Shown: positions 16,892 through 26,122 of the stretch, piece after piece
Layout: the number at the start of each line of letters is the position of its first letter
How positions within the stretch are numbered: the stretch's first letter is position 1
Source: Bacteroidia bacterium
GTDB taxonomy: Bacteria; Bacteroidota; Bacteroidia; B-17B0; Aurantibacillaceae
Assembly (NCBI GenBank): GCA_026003255.1
Contig: BPGX01000005.1
Location: forward strand, 62,001-126,000
Reading direction: 5' to 3'
DNA: 64,000 nt
Notes under the pieces: model-generated
Databases searched by the model: none
What the model saw: the letters and a program-made list of their open reading frames with translations, nothing else
What the model was told of the DNA's origin: nothing
Position numbers and translations under genes: made by a program

Positions 16892-18475
16892 ATGATAGAA
16901 ATTAAACCTTCTGAAATTACCAATATCTTAAAAGAACAAATTTCAGGATTAAAAACTGAAACAGAACTACAAGAAATTGGCACTGTCCTTCAAGTCGGAG
17001 ATGGTATTGCAAGAATTTATGGCCTTACCAATGTACAATCGGGTGAGTTAATTGAATTTGATAATGGCATTCAAGGAATTGCATTAAATCTGGAAGAAGA
17101 TAATGTAGGTGCAGTATTATTAGGAACCAGTGAAGGTATTAAAGAAGGAAGTACCTGCAAAAGAACACATCGTATTGCTTCTATTCGTGTAGGAGAAGGA
17201 ATGCTCGGTAGAGTTGTTAATACTCTTGGACAACCAATTGATGGCAAAGGACCTATCAAAGGTGAATTATATGAAATGCCCATCGAAAGAAAAGCACCCG
17301 GAGTTATCTACCGTCAGCCCGTAAACGAACCGCTTCAAACAGGTATCAAAGCTATTGATGCAATGATTCCTATTGGTCGTGGACAAAGAGAATTGGTAAT
17401 CGGCGATAGACAAACAGGTAAAACTTCGATTTGTCTTGATACCATTATCAATCAAAAAGAATTTTACGAAGCTGGAAAACCAGTTTATTGTATCTATGTA
17501 GCCATTGGTCAAAAAGGTTCAACAGTAGCTCAAATCGTAAGAACACTTGAAGAATACGGCGCAATGCCTTATACCATTGTAGTAGCCGCTAATGCTTCTG
17601 ACCCTGCACCAATGCAATTTTATGCACCTTTTGCAGGTGCAGCAATCGGTGAGTTTTTTAGAGACACTGGAAGACCTGCATTAATCATATACGATGATTT
17701 GTCAAAGCAAGCCGTTGCTTATCGTGAAGTTTCTCTATTATTACGTCGACCTCCCGGAAGAGAAGCATATCCCGGTGATGTATTTTATCTCCACTCCAGA
17801 TTATTAGAAAGAGCGGCTAAAATCATCGCCGATGATAACATCGCCAAACAAATGAACGACTTACCAGAAAGTATTAAACCTCTTGTAAAAGGTGGTGGCT
17901 CTTTAACTGCTCTTCCAATTATTGAAACACAAGCAGGAGACGTTTCTGCATATATTCCAACTAATGTAATCTCTATTACGGATGGACAAATTTTCCTTGA
18001 GTCGAATTTATTTAACGCTGGTATTCGTCCTGCTATTAATGTTGGTATTTCGGTATCACGCGTTGGTGGTAATGCCCAAATTAAGTCAATGAAAAAAGTT
18101 GCCGGTACCTTAAAACTTGACCAGGCACAATACAGAGAATTAGAGGCCTTTGCTAAATTTGGATCTGACCTGGATGCAGCTACTAAAAACATTCTTGATA
18201 AAGGTGCAAGAAACGTGGAAATTCTGAAACAAGATTTATTTTCTCCAATGCCTGTTGAAAAACAAATTGCTATTATTTATGCTGGAACTAAAAATCTTTT
18301 AAGAAATGTTCCTGTAAATAAAGTAAAAGAATTTGAGAAAGATTATTTAGCAATCCTGGATACACAATACAGAGACATTCTTGATAAACTTAAACAGGGA
18401 ATTATTGATGATAGCATAACAGACGTACTAGACAAAGTAGCTAACCAAGTTGCTGAAAAATACAGTAAGGCATAA
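16892..18475 (+). CDS. atpA: F0F1 ATP synthase subunit alpha
   Basis: A 527-residue regulatory nucleotide-binding subunit of F1. The beta-barrel N-terminus ([18 protein letters not shown]) is followed by the P-loop GDRQTGKTS near residue 171 and by the ATP synthase alpha/beta signature region [14 protein letters not shown]. Length is normal. It alternates with beta in the F1 hexamer; the beta (atpD) and epsilon (atpC) genes are not in this cluster, a split arrangement known in Bacteroidota. Confidence 0.97.
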   Translation: MIEIKPSEITNILKEQISGLKTETELQEIGTVLQVGDGIARIYGLTNVQSGELIEFDNGIQGIALNLEEDNVGAVLLGTSEGIKEGSTCKRTHRIASIRVGEGMLGRVVNTLGQPIDGKGPIKGELYEMPIERKAPGVIYRQPVNEPLQTGIKAIDAMIPIGRGQRELVIGDRQTGKTSICLDTIINQKEFYEAGKPVYCIYVAIGQKGSTVAQIVRTLEEYGAMPYTIVVAANASDPAPMQFYAPFAGAAIGEFFRDTGRPALIIYDDLSKQAVAYREVSLLLRRPPGREAYPGDVFYLHSRLLERAAKIIADDNIAKQMNDLPESIKPLVKGGGSLTALPIIETQAGDVSAYIPTNVISITDGQIFLESNLFNAGIRPAINVGISVSRVGGNAQIKSMKKVAGTLKLDQAQYRELEAFAKFGSDLDAATKNILDKGARNVEILKQDLFSPMPVEKQIAIIYAGTKNLLRNVPVNKVKEFEKDYLAILDTQYRDILDKLKQGIIDDSITDVLDKVANQVAEKYSKA

Positions 18476-18504
18476 TAATATTTTAATACTCTTAATCTAC
18501 AAAT

Positions 18505-19395
18505 ATGCCAAGCTTAAAAGAAGTAAGAAATAGAATAGCATCCGTAAATTCAACAATGCAGATTACCAACGCTATGAAAATGGTAAGTGCTGCAAAGTTG
18601 AGAAAAGCACAAGATACTATTTTGCAACTCAGACCTTATGCCAATAAATTGAAATCTATTATTCAAAATGTAAGTGCTGGTATTGATATTTCTGAAAACC
18701 ATTTTGCCCGAACAACTGAAAAGCCACAAAATATCTTAATTATTCCTATTTCAAGCAATAGAGGATTAGCAGGAGCATTTAATTCCAACATTAATAAAAA
18801 ACTTACCGAAATCACAAATAATCTACAAAATCTTCATCCGCAAGCAAACATTTTTATTTTTCCAATTGGTAAAAAAGTTACAGAATTTGGTCGTAAGAAG
18901 AAATATAATTTATTTAATATTGAAAATATTAATGTTGATCTGTTTGAACTTTCAGAAAAACCTAAATTTGAAAACGCTGCCGTATTAGTTGACGAGTTAG
19001 TGCGTTTATTTTTAAACAAAAAAATGGATTCTGTCCTGCTCATTTATAATCAATTTAAAAATGCTGCTGTACAATACCCGGTAGTGGAAGATTTTTTACC
19101 AATTAAAAAATCGGATGAATTACAATCTGCTCACGTAGATTATATTTTTGAACCCAATCGAAATTTTATTATTGAAGTATTAATTCCCCAAACCTTAAAA
19201 ACCCAATTATTCAAAGCATTGTTAGATTCTAACGCTTCTGAACATGGCGCCAGAATGACAGCAATGCACAAAGCTACTGACAACGCAAAAGAACTATTAA
19301 GAACATTACGAATCGATTACAATAAAGCAAGACAGGCAGCAATTACCAAAGAAATTTTAGAAATAGTTGCTGGTGCTGAAGCACTAAAATCATAA
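18505..19395 (+). CDS. atpG: F0F1 ATP synthase subunit gamma
   Basis: A 296-residue central rotor shaft. The N-terminal helix SLKEVRNRIASVNSTMQITNAMKMVSAAKLRKAQ and the C-terminal helix SEHGARMTAMHKATDNAKELL with YNKARQAAITKEILEIVAGAEAL are the highly conserved coiled-coil ends of the shaft. The central domain (PISSNRGLAGAFNSNI) is also typical. It closes the visible atp operon; queA follows after 44 bases and could be co-transcribed, since no terminator stem was seen between them. Confidence 0.96.
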   Translation: MPSLKEVRNRIASVNSTMQITNAMKMVSAAKLRKAQDTILQLRPYANKLKSIIQNVSAGIDISENHFARTTEKPQNILIIPISSNRGLAGAFNSNINKKLTEITNNLQNLHPQANIFIFPIGKKVTEFGRKKKYNLFNIENINVDLFELSEKPKFENAAVLVDELVRLFLNKKMDSVLLIYNQFKNAAVQYPVVEDFLPIKKSDELQSAHVDYIFEPNRNFIIEVLIPQTLKTQLFKALLDSNASEHGARMTAMHKATDNAKELLRTLRIDYNKARQAAITKEILEIVAGAEALKS

Positions 19396-19439
19396 AAATT
19401 ATTTTTTGTTTTTTATTAACCCAATAATCCCGTAAGATT

Positions 19440-20489
19440 ATGAAACTATCAATGTTTAAATTTAATTTACCAAAAGAACTTTTGGCAGAATATCCTTCCA
19501 AAGAACGCGATGAAAGTCGATTAATGGTAGTACATCGTGATACTGGTAAAATAGAACATAAAGTGTTCAAGGACATCATTGATTATTTTGACGAAGGCGA
19601 TGTGTTTATACTCAATGATACAAAAGTATTCCCTGCACGACTATATGGTAATAAAGAAAAAACCGGAGCAAAAATAGAAGTATTTTTGTTGAGGGAAATT
19701 AATGCAGAAATGAAAATATGGGATGTACTCGTTGACCCCGCAAGAAAAATCCGAATTGGTAATAAAATCTATTTTGGCGACAATGATGAATTAGTAGCAG
19801 AAGTGATTGATAATACGACATCCAGAGGTAGAACTCTGAGATTCTTATTTGAAGGTCCTTATGAAGCGTTTCGAAAAAAACTATACGAACTTGGTGAAGT
19901 ACCATTACCTAAATATATTAAAAGAAGACCAGAACCTATTGATGCAGAAAGATACCAAACAGTATATGCTAAAAATGAAGGTGCTGTTGCAGCACCTACT
20001 GCCGGATTACATTTTAGCCGTGAACTCCTGAAAAGAATGGAAATTAAAGGCATCAAATTTGCTACCATTACGCTTCATGTTGGATTAGGCACCTTTAGAC
20101 CAGTAGAAGTAGAGGACCTAAGCAAACATAAAATGGAGAGTGAAGAATACATCATTCCGGCCAATGCCGCTAAAATCATTAACGAAGCATTAGACAATAA
20201 AAAAAGAGTAGTAGCCGTTGGTACCAGTGCTGTGAGGACTATAGAATCTTCTGTTTCTACTACTAATCGCTTAAACCCTGGTATCGGTTGGACAAACAAA
20301 TTCATTTTCCCGCCTTATCAATTTCATATCCCTAATGCATTAGTAACTAATTTTCATACTCCTGAATCTACCCCGCTAATGCTCACTGCAGCATTTGGTG
20401 GTTATGAACTTATTATGCAAGCATATAAAGAAGCCGTTAAAGAAAAATACCGTTTCTTTACATACGGAGATGCTATGTTGATTTTGTAA
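19440..20489 (+). CDS. queA: S-adenosylmethionine:tRNA ribosyltransferase-isomerase
   Basis: A 349-residue QueA, the enzyme that transfers and isomerises the ribosyl part of SAM onto preQ1-modified tRNA to give epoxyqueuosine. Diagnostic blocks are [23 protein letters not shown] at the N-terminus, [15 protein letters not shown] (~54-68), the [10 protein letters not shown] motif (~182-191), [23 protein letters not shown] and [18 protein letters not shown] near the end. Length is typical. Other queuosine genes are not adjacent. Downstream there is an ~820-base gene-poor stretch. Confidence 0.97.
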   Translation: MKLSMFKFNLPKELLAEYPSKERDESRLMVVHRDTGKIEHKVFKDIIDYFDEGDVFILNDTKVFPARLYGNKEKTGAKIEVFLLREINAEMKIWDVLVDPARKIRIGNKIYFGDNDELVAEVIDNTTSRGRTLRFLFEGPYEAFRKKLYELGEVPLPKYIKRRPEPIDAERYQTVYAKNEGAVAAPTAGLHFSRELLKRMEIKGIKFATITLHVGLGTFRPVEVEDLSKHKMESEEYIIPANAAKIINEALDNKKRVVAVGTSAVRTIESSVSTTNRLNPGIGWTNKFIFPPYQFHIPNALVTNFHTPESTPLMLTAAFGGYELIMQAYKEAVKEKYRFFTYGDAMLIL

Positions 20490-20669
20490 TGAGATTTTAT
20501 CTTACGTATTTATTTTTTTTCTATCTGAATAAATTATCTTTTTCTTCATGTTCATAAATTTTAATTTTATTACTCATTAGAGTAAAATTAAGTATATTAT
20601 CTATTCATCAATTAAATAAAATTCATTTCTTAAATTTATTTATATTCTCTTTTATTAAAAATTACATCA

Positions 20670-20948
20670 ATACATAGTATAGCAAAAATTGCCTATAATT
20701 TCAATATTGTTAGTGGATGTTTCTGCAATATTCAAGAGTTCATCAAAACTGGCACCAGCACATAATGCTTTTTCACCGATACTCTATAATACAATAATTT
20801 TTACAACATCATCTTTTCCGGCATCTTCAATTTGCTTTGCCAGTTCTCTCAAAATTTCACTAGGAAGTGAATTACTTTGTGGATGAAAAAAAGTGATATA
20901 AGCAATTCCATTTGATGATAAATCTGTTTTAACATAAGCTTGATTCAT
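20670..20948 (-). pseudogene. Enoyl-CoA hydratase/isomerase family remnant
   Basis: Minus strand from an ATG at 20946-20948 reads MNQAYVKTDLSSNGIAYITF and FHPQSNSLPSEILRELAKQI, a normal crotonase N-terminus, meets an in-frame TAG at 20784-20786, and then continues in the same frame as GEKALCAGASFDELLNIAET, which is the crotonase CoA-binding and oxyanion-hole segment (CAGASFDEL). Homology then fades, with a TGA at 20667-20669 just below the feature. Only the first ~85 of an expected ~260 residues remain. This is therefore a truncated, nonsense-mutated gene. The rest of the family (catalytic and C-terminal parts) is absent downstream, where short repeats lie. Confidence 0.75.
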
Positions 20949-21065
20949 AAAATATATTATGTTGGGGAAATGTAGAAAAGAATTATTATGAAAGAAAATA
21001 ATTTGGTAAGAGTAAACCTAAATTATTATCCCCAATTATGCATTAGAAATCAAAAATATTTACAA

Positions 21066-21102
21066 GAGATTGCTTCGGGCGTTGACATGCCTCATAATGA
21101 CG
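21066..21102 (-). repeat. Degenerate CGTCATTGCGA...GAAGCAATC element
   Basis: GAGATTGCTTCGGGC at the left and CCTCATAATGACG at the right are the inverted ends of the palindromic family seen at 10139-10422, with several substitutions (CTCATAATGACG for CTCGCAATGACG). A nearby CCTTCCACTTATGGAAGG stem (21130-21147) resembles the insert of copies A and D. Confidence 0.6.
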
Positions 21103-21182
21103 GGTATATTCATTGTTATACCATCCAGCCTTCCACTTATGGAAGGGTGAAAATAAATAATTCTAAGAAATAGCATTAATAA

Positions 21183-21304
21183 AGAATGCACACTATTTGA
21201 GAAATGTTTAATGAATAATTTGGGTGAAAATAAAATAACTCCTAAAACCAGCAATAGTAAAGAAAAGCACAATGTTTGAAAAATGCCTATTGAATAATTT
21301 GGGT
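21183..21304. repeat. Imperfect 43-base direct repeat, two copies
   Basis: Copies at 21183-21225 and 21262-21304 share the frame AGAATGCACACTATTTGAGA / GAAAAGCACAATGTTTGAAA, followed in both by AATG, six to seven variable bases and the identical TGAATAATTTGGGT. They are 79 bases apart and lie just downstream of the membrane glycosyltransferase gene end (minus strand). No coding content is seen. The stretch 20490-20669 between queA and the crotonase remnant holds only AT-rich sequence. Confidence 0.6.
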
Positions 21305-21312
21305 TGAGTGTT

Positions 21313-22935
21313 TTATTTTACATAATAAGTAGAGTCGTTAGAACAATAAATGTACAACACATTGTTTTCAATATCATTATCAGACCAGTTGTTATACTTT
21401 AACCAACGATAAACCTGTTCTTTTTGAGGTTTGGACCAATCCAGGCAATATCCATCTGGGGAGTAGGTGGTGTAACCATTGATAGTAGGTAAATTAGAAA
21501 ATTGATAAGCGACCATTGTAGAAACTAAGTCTATAGCCTCTTGTTGAAAAGTAGAGTCAGGTAATACAACAAATGCTTTGTGATTGGATTTTCTGTTTTT
21601 TTGAATAATATTGAGCAATGGCAAATGTTTATTTCGTGCATAATTCAAATCTGTGTATTTTAATGTATTTTTTTTCAGAGAATTTTCTGTAATTAGAATG
21701 ATAAGAAATAAAATGGATAAAATTTTTAGGTTTATTGTTTTTGAAAATTTATCTAATGCTATGGAATAAAATATGGATATAGTGCTTAAAGTGATTAAAT
21801 AAAAACGCCAGGTTCCTTTTGCATTACAGAAGCCCTTGATGCCAGCAAGGTATTCAAATAATGTAAAATCATTGATTTTTGTATAAATTACATAAAAGAT
21901 TATGCCTGGAATAATCCAAATTAATGAATTAAAATCTTTTTTTAGAATGGAATATAACAAAAGCAACAGGAACATAAAAAAAGAGATATAGCCAAAGTTA
22001 TAATGATGTTCCCATGCAGTAGGTTGGATAGAATTATCTAAACAAGAGACAATATCTCCATAGAGAATACTATTGTAATGAGTAATAAATATGACTTTCC
22101 AGTTAGAGATAGTATTTAATAAAAAGTTTTTATCCCAACAGTGATGATTGCCGTAATAAATGTGAATAGGTAAATAAGCGATTAATAAAATAACAATAGA
22201 AATAATGAAGTGCCATTTATTTTTTGTAAATAATTTATTTATTAAAGAAGTTAAGTTTTCTTTAAGTGAATAAGATTTTTTTAGGTTAAAAGAAATAATT
22301 AGGAAAATAAAAATCAAAAATGGTATAATTAAAAATACTATATTGTAAAGAGAAGAATATATTAAAATAATGAATGAAAATAATGCACCATACAGATACC
22401 TTGGATTATAATACATTAAAAATTGATAAGTAAAATAAAAAATCAAAGGAATTGGAAATTTGTAAAGTGACTGAACGTGATGAACCTGGTCCAAAACGGG
22501 AATTGAAAATGTGAATAAGTATGATCCAACCAGTGTTGGAATAATATTTACATTTAATTTATTGCAAACAAAAATTATTGAAATGAAATTTAAAAGAAAT
22601 AACAAAGCCAACCATAAATTGAACGATGCAAAGTAATCCAATCCAATTATTCTGAAAAAACAATAAAATAATGCGGTGGCAGTATGAGTATCGGAACCAG
22701 CTAAAGTGTTTTTAGCAGGAAAAAAAAATTGAGCTGACCAATATGATTTTTCTTTACCAAGAAAAAATCTGTAGTTGTGTTCTAAAATAACATTATTAAA
22801 TCTTGTATCCCATAAATCGCCACAATAATGATATGAAGCATCTAAAAATCCATAGAGATCAATGCCTACAAGGAAAATACCAATTGAAAAAGTAAATAAA
22901 TATAACAGGCTTAAAATCCATTTATTGTGAAGCAT
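21313..22935 (-). CDS. Multi-pass membrane protein, probable GT-C type glycosyltransferase
   Basis: 540 residues from the ATG at 22933-22935, chosen because the longer frame would overlap the upstream GT2 gene. About ten to twelve hydrophobic helices; the first long periplasmic loop contains acidic residues (YHYCGDLWDTRFNN) and a later SDTHTATALFY, as in GT-C enzymes that take sugars from polyprenyl-phosphate donors. The last ~100 residues form a soluble domain with CLDWSKPQKEQVYRWLKYNN. The directly upstream GT2 gene (2-base gap) would make the lipid-linked sugar, so the pair is a credible two-step glycosylation module. The family assignment is an inference from topology and context, not from a clear signature. 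Confidence 0.6.
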   Translation of the reverse strand: MLHNKWILSLLYLFTFSIGIFLVGIDLYGFLDASYHYCGDLWDTRFNNVILEHNYRFFLGKEKSYWSAQFFFPAKNTLAGSDTHTATALFYCFFRIIGLDYFASFNLWLALLFLLNFISIIFVCNKLNVNIIPTLVGSYLFTFSIPVLDQVHHVQSLYKFPIPLIFYFTYQFLMYYNPRYLYGALFSFIILIYSSLYNIVFLIIPFLIFIFLIISFNLKKSYSLKENLTSLINKLFTKNKWHFIISIVILLIAYLPIHIYYGNHHCWDKNFLLNTISNWKVIFITHYNSILYGDIVSCLDNSIQPTAWEHHYNFGYISFFMFLLLLLYSILKKDFNSLIWIIPGIIFYVIYTKINDFTLFEYLAGIKGFCNAKGTWRFYLITLSTISIFYSIALDKFSKTINLKILSILFLIILITENSLKKNTLKYTDLNYARNKHLPLLNIIQKNRKSNHKAFVVLPDSTFQQEAIDLVSTMVAYQFSNLPTINGYTTYSPDGYCLDWSKPQKEQVYRWLKYNNWSDNDIENNVLYIYCSNDSTYYVK

Positions 22936-22937
22936 AC

Positions 22938-23651
22938 TTATAATTTTAATAAACCGTATTTGAGAATACAATACAAAGCTCTGAATCCGTCTTTCCAATT
23001 AATTTTTTTTCCTTCTGCATAAGTTCTACCATAGTAGGAGATTCCAACTTCATAGATGCGAATATTAGGCATTCTGGCGATTTTACAGGTAACTTCGGGT
23101 TCAAAGCCAAATCGGTTTTCTTTCAATTCTATGTTTTTAATGATTTCACTTTTGAAGAGTTTATAGCATGTCTCCATGTCGGTCAAATTCAAATCGGTAA
23201 ACATGTTTGAAACAAAGGTCAGAAATTTATTTCCAATAGTATGCCAGAAGAATAAAATACGGTGAGGTTTTCCTCCCATAAAGCGAGAACCATATACGAC
23301 GTCTGCAAAACCTTCAATAATGGGGCGAAGTAAAATATTATATTCTCTTGGGTCGTATTCTAAATCAGCATCTTGAATAATAATAAAGTCGCCATTTGCT
23401 TTTTGAATGCCAGTACGAATGGCTGCACCTTTGCCTTTGTTTACATCGTGTTTGTAATATTGTATATTAAGTTCTTTATTTTCTTGGATATATTTTAATA
23501 TCACTTGTTCTGTATTATCTTTGGAACAATCGTTGATGATGACAATTTCTTTTTGAATATTATTTAAAAGTTCAACTTCTTTTATTTTATTCAGAATATA
23601 TGTTATTGTCTTTTCTTCATTGTAGGCAGGTATAATAATGGATAATGTCAT
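22938..23651 (-). CDS. Glycosyltransferase family 2, polyprenyl-phosphate sugar transferase type
   Basis: About 237 residues from the ATG at 23649-23651. An ATG five codons earlier overlaps a promoter-like -7 box, so the shorter start is preferred. GT2 hallmarks: LSIIIPAYNEEKTI, INDCSKDNT, NKGKGAAIRTGI, then the DxD-like QDADLEYDP, and MGGKPHRI..NKFLTFVSNMFTDLNLTDMETCYK, a block typical of DPM1/GtrB-like enzymes that charge a polyprenyl phosphate with a hexose at the cytoplasmic face. It pairs with the downstream membrane protein. Confidence 0.9.
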   Translation of the reverse strand: MTLSIIIPAYNEEKTITYILNKIKEVELLNNIQKEIVIINDCSKDNTEQVILKYIQENKELNIQYYKHDVNKGKGAAIRTGIQKANGDFIIIQDADLEYDPREYNILLRPIIEGFADVVYGSRFMGGKPHRILFFWHTIGNKFLTFVSNMFTDLNLTDMETCYKLFKSEIIKNIELKENRFGFEPEVTCKIARMPNIRIYEVGISYYGRTYAEGKKINWKDGFRALYCILKYGLLKL

Positions 23652-23663
23652 AAAAATTTTTGC

Positions 23664-23671
23664 CAAACATA
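23664..23671 (-). promoter_or_regulatory. Candidate -7 box for the GT2/membrane protein pair
   Basis: Minus strand TATGTTTG matches TAnnTTTG, 12 bases before the preferred GT2 start at 23651. It implies a very short leader. No good -33 box was identified. Confidence 0.4.
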
Positions 23672-23887
23672 ATGAAAATAATAAATATCATCAGATTGTT
23701 TTATCTCAAATTAGTCATTAGAAATTATCGCATTGTAAATATTACTTCATTTCATTAATCTCAAATTATTCATTATACATTATACATTTCTCTAATATTA
23801 TGCTTTTTGCTTTTCATTTATTCTGCTGGCTTTAAACAGTATTTTGTTTTCCATTGTTTGGTAATTGTAAGAATAAAGAATAAGAGC

Positions 23888-23923
23888 GTCATTGCGAGGA
23901 AGAATCACTTCTGAATCAATCTC
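23888..23923 (+). repeat. Degenerate CGTCATTGCGA...GAAGCAATC element
   Basis: CGTCATTGCGAGGAAGAATC followed by ACTTCTGAATCAATCTC. It matches copy B in length and ends, but the internal palindrome has decayed. The rest of the ~490 bases between the GT2 and hutI genes has no gene; it carries AT-rich sequence with short ATTCATTA-type repetitions and the promoter blocks listed separately. Confidence 0.65.
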
Positions 23924-23965
23924 TTAAGAATACAATTAATTTCCAATTAAAAATTTGGGTTAATG

Positions 23966-24010
23966 ATTTTATTCGCTCGTGTGTTACTTGAAAAATTTAA
24001 TGTAGATTTG
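23966..24010 (+). promoter_or_regulatory. Promoter-like dispersed block upstream of hutI
   Basis: TTATTCGCTCGTGTGTTACT, then TGAAAAATTTAATG and the -7-like TAGATTTG at 24003-24010. It is strikingly similar to 34966-35007, upstream of a T9SS cargo gene. The TAnnTTTG match is exact; the -33 spacing is not ideal. It is ~134 bases upstream of the hutI start, so another -7 box at 24063-24070 may be the one used. Confidence 0.45.
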
Positions 24011-24062
24011 CGGGCTATCATAGGGGAACCTTTTAAGGTAAAAGTAAGGCAATGATTTTTCC

Positions 24063-24070
24063 TATCTTTG
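24063..24070 (+). promoter_or_regulatory. Candidate -7 box of hutI
   Basis: TATCTTTG matches the TAnnTTTG consensus and lies 74 bases before the hutI ATG at 24144. No clear TTTG at the -33 position was seen. Confidence 0.45.
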
Positions 24071-24143
24071 CTCTTCCAAATTTTGGAAATGTTAGTAATG
24101 TTTAGTTGTAATAAAGTGTAAAAGTTGTAAATTGTATCAACAA

Positions 24144-25394
24144 ATGAAAAAACTTTTAGTAAAAAACATTAACAAATTATATCAGGTTCGGGAAAATATC
24201 CAGAAACCTTTAAGAGGAAAAGAATTAAATCATGTTCCATGCTTAGAGAATGCATGGCTGGCAGTTGAAGATGGATTTATAGTAGATTTTGGTTTGATGA
24301 ATGATTTTCCGGGTATTTCTGACTGGAAAGATTTAAATGTAATTGATGCAGAAAATAAAAATGTTTTCCCTTGCTTTGTTGATGCACATACGCATCTTGT
24401 TTTTGCAGGCAATCGAGAACAAGAATTTGAATGGCGGCTTCATGGCATGACTTATCAGGAAATAGCTCAAAAAGGAGGAGGCATACTTAATTCTGCTAAA
24501 TTATTGCAAAACACTTCTGAAGAAGAACTTTTTTTGATGGCTAAAAAAAGAGTTGAAATGCTTATTAAAATGGGCACCGGCGCCATTGAAATTAAAAGCG
24601 GTTATGGACTCACAATGGAATCTGAAATCAAAATGCTACATATTATTCAAGAATTGAAAAAACATTTTGAAATTCCAATAAAAGCCACGTTTCTTGGTGC
24701 ACATGCCATTCCTCCTCATTTTCAAAATAGAAAGAACGAATATATTCAACACATCATTGATGATATGCTTCCTAAAATAGCTGAAGAAAACTTAGCCGAC
24801 TTTATCGATATTTTTTGTGAACAAAATTATTTTGATTACCATGATACACTTAAAATACTTGAAGCAGGACAGAAATACCATCTTAAAGGTAAAGTACATG
24901 CTGAACAATTATCACATACCGCTGGTATTCTGGCCGGCGTAAAAATGAATGCTTTATCTGTTGACCATCTGGAATATGCTAATGAAGAAGATTTAATTGC
25001 TTTAAAGAATTCTAATACAATTCCTGTTATTCTTCCAGGCGCTGCCTATTTTCTTAATTTACCTCCTGCTCCGGCTTCTAAGATGATAGAATATAATCTC
25101 CCCATAGCAATTGCTTCCGATTTTAATCCTGGTAGTTCTCCGTCTGGGAATATGAGTATGATGATAAGTTTGGTTTGTGTGATGAATAAAATCACGCCAC
25201 AACAAGCATACAACGCAGCTACTGTGAATGCGGCATTTGCCATGGACTTGAATAATATGGGCTGGATAGATAGAGGGAATGTGGCTAATTTCTTTTTAAC
25301 TGACAAATCGGTAACACCAACAAGCTTTGCTTATCATTTTGCTCATCCTTTGATTGAAGAAGTATTCATTAATGGAAAAAAATTTGTTTCATGA
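24144..25394 (+). CDS. hutI: Imidazolonepropionase
   Basis: About 416 residues from the ATG at 24144; an ATG four codons earlier is also possible. HutI hydrolyses imidazolone-propionate to formiminoglutamate in histidine breakdown. Metal-binding and family motifs are present: VDAHTHLVFAGNREQEFEWRLHG (~76-98), GGGILNSA, IEIKSGYGL, FLGAHAIPP, KVHAEQLSHTAG, SVDHLEYA and ASDFNPGSSPSGNMSM. The rest of the pathway (hutH, hutU, ftcD or hutG) is not in the window. The stop overlaps pdxJ by four bases (ATGA), so the two share a transcript. Confidence 0.95.
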   Translation: MKKLLVKNINKLYQVRENIQKPLRGKELNHVPCLENAWLAVEDGFIVDFGLMNDFPGISDWKDLNVIDAENKNVFPCFVDAHTHLVFAGNREQEFEWRLHGMTYQEIAQKGGGILNSAKLLQNTSEEELFLMAKKRVEMLIKMGTGAIEIKSGYGLTMESEIKMLHIIQELKKHFEIPIKATFLGAHAIPPHFQNRKNEYIQHIIDDMLPKIAEENLADFIDIFCEQNYFDYHDTLKILEAGQKYHLKGKVHAEQLSHTAGILAGVKMNALSVDHLEYANEEDLIALKNSNTIPVILPGAAYFLNLPPAPASKMIEYNLPIAIASDFNPGSSPSGNMSMMISLVCVMNKITPQQAYNAATVNAAFAMDLNNMGWIDRGNVANFFLTDKSVTPTSFAYHFAHPLIEEVFINGKKFVS

Positions 25395-26119
25395 TTCAAC
25401 AAAAAACAAAATTAAGTGTAAACATCAACAAAATTGCATTGATTCGTAATTCAAGAGGTGGAAATATCCCGGATTTATTAAGGGCAGCATTAGACATTGA
25501 ACGTTTTGGTGCCGACGGTATTACTGTTCATCCAAGACCAGATGAACGACATATTCGATATAACGATGTTTATGAATTAAAAAAACATCTGAAAGTCGAA
25601 CTGAATGTAGAAGGTAATCCACAAGAAAAAAAATTTGTAAAACTAATTGAAGATGTAAAACCAGCACAGGTTACATTAGTTCCCGATGTTGCCCACCAAC
25701 TTACTTCTGACCATGGATGGGATACAATTACCTATCAGGATTTTCTCAAAGATATTGTAAAATATTTTCAATCTTTAGGTTGTAGAGTTTCTATTTTTGT
25801 GAATCCTGATTTGAGAATGGTTGAAGGCGCAGCCAGAACAAATACAAATCGTATAGAATTATACACAGAAGAATATGCCAAAAGATATTCAAAAGAAAGA
25901 GAAATTATTATTGTACCTTATAAACAAGCTGCAGAACTGGCAAAAACATTAGGAATAAAAGTAAATGCTGGACACGATTTGAATTTAGAAAATCTGAAAT
26001 ACTTAAAAGAAAATATTCCCTTTCTTGCAGAAGTATCTATTGGGCACGCGCTTATATCCGATGCTTTGTATTATGGATTGGAAAACACGGTCAGGATGTA
26101 TAAACGATTGTTAGAATAA
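25391..26119 (+). CDS. pdxJ: Pyridoxine 5'-phosphate synthase
   Basis: A 242-residue TIM barrel that condenses 1-deoxyxylulose-5-phosphate with 3-amino-2-oxopropyl phosphate to make PNP in the DXP-dependent vitamin B6 route. Visible motifs are LSVNINKIALIRNSRGG (substrate His/Asn equivalents at the N-terminus), GADGITVHPRPDERHIR, ELNVEGNP, QVTLVPDV, VSIFVNPDL, NAGHDLNLENL and EVSIGHALISDALYYG. Length is standard. It overlaps hutI by 4 bases and converges on the FAD oxidoreductase gene with a 3-base gap and no terminator between. Confidence 0.96.
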   Translation: MIQQKTKLSVNINKIALIRNSRGGNIPDLLRAALDIERFGADGITVHPRPDERHIRYNDVYELKKHLKVELNVEGNPQEKKFVKLIEDVKPAQVTLVPDVAHQLTSDHGWDTITYQDFLKDIVKYFQSLGCRVSIFVNPDLRMVEGAARTNTNRIELYTEEYAKRYSKEREIIIVPYKQAAELAKTLGIKVNAGHDLNLENLKYLKENIPFLAEVSIGHALISDALYYGLENTVRMYKRLLE

Positions 26120-26122
26120 TTA

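Noticed and set aside
20988..21173. 61-codon open frame on the plus strand between the crotonase remnant and the membrane glycosyltransferase gene
   Set aside because: It runs through the decayed palindromic element and the CCTTCCAC stem, has no recognised family and no supporting context, so it is probably a chance frame.
23667..24131. Possible tRNA or small RNA in the gene-free stretch before hutI
   Set aside because: No cloverleaf arms or GTTCRA T-loop were found; only repeats and promoter-like elements are visible.
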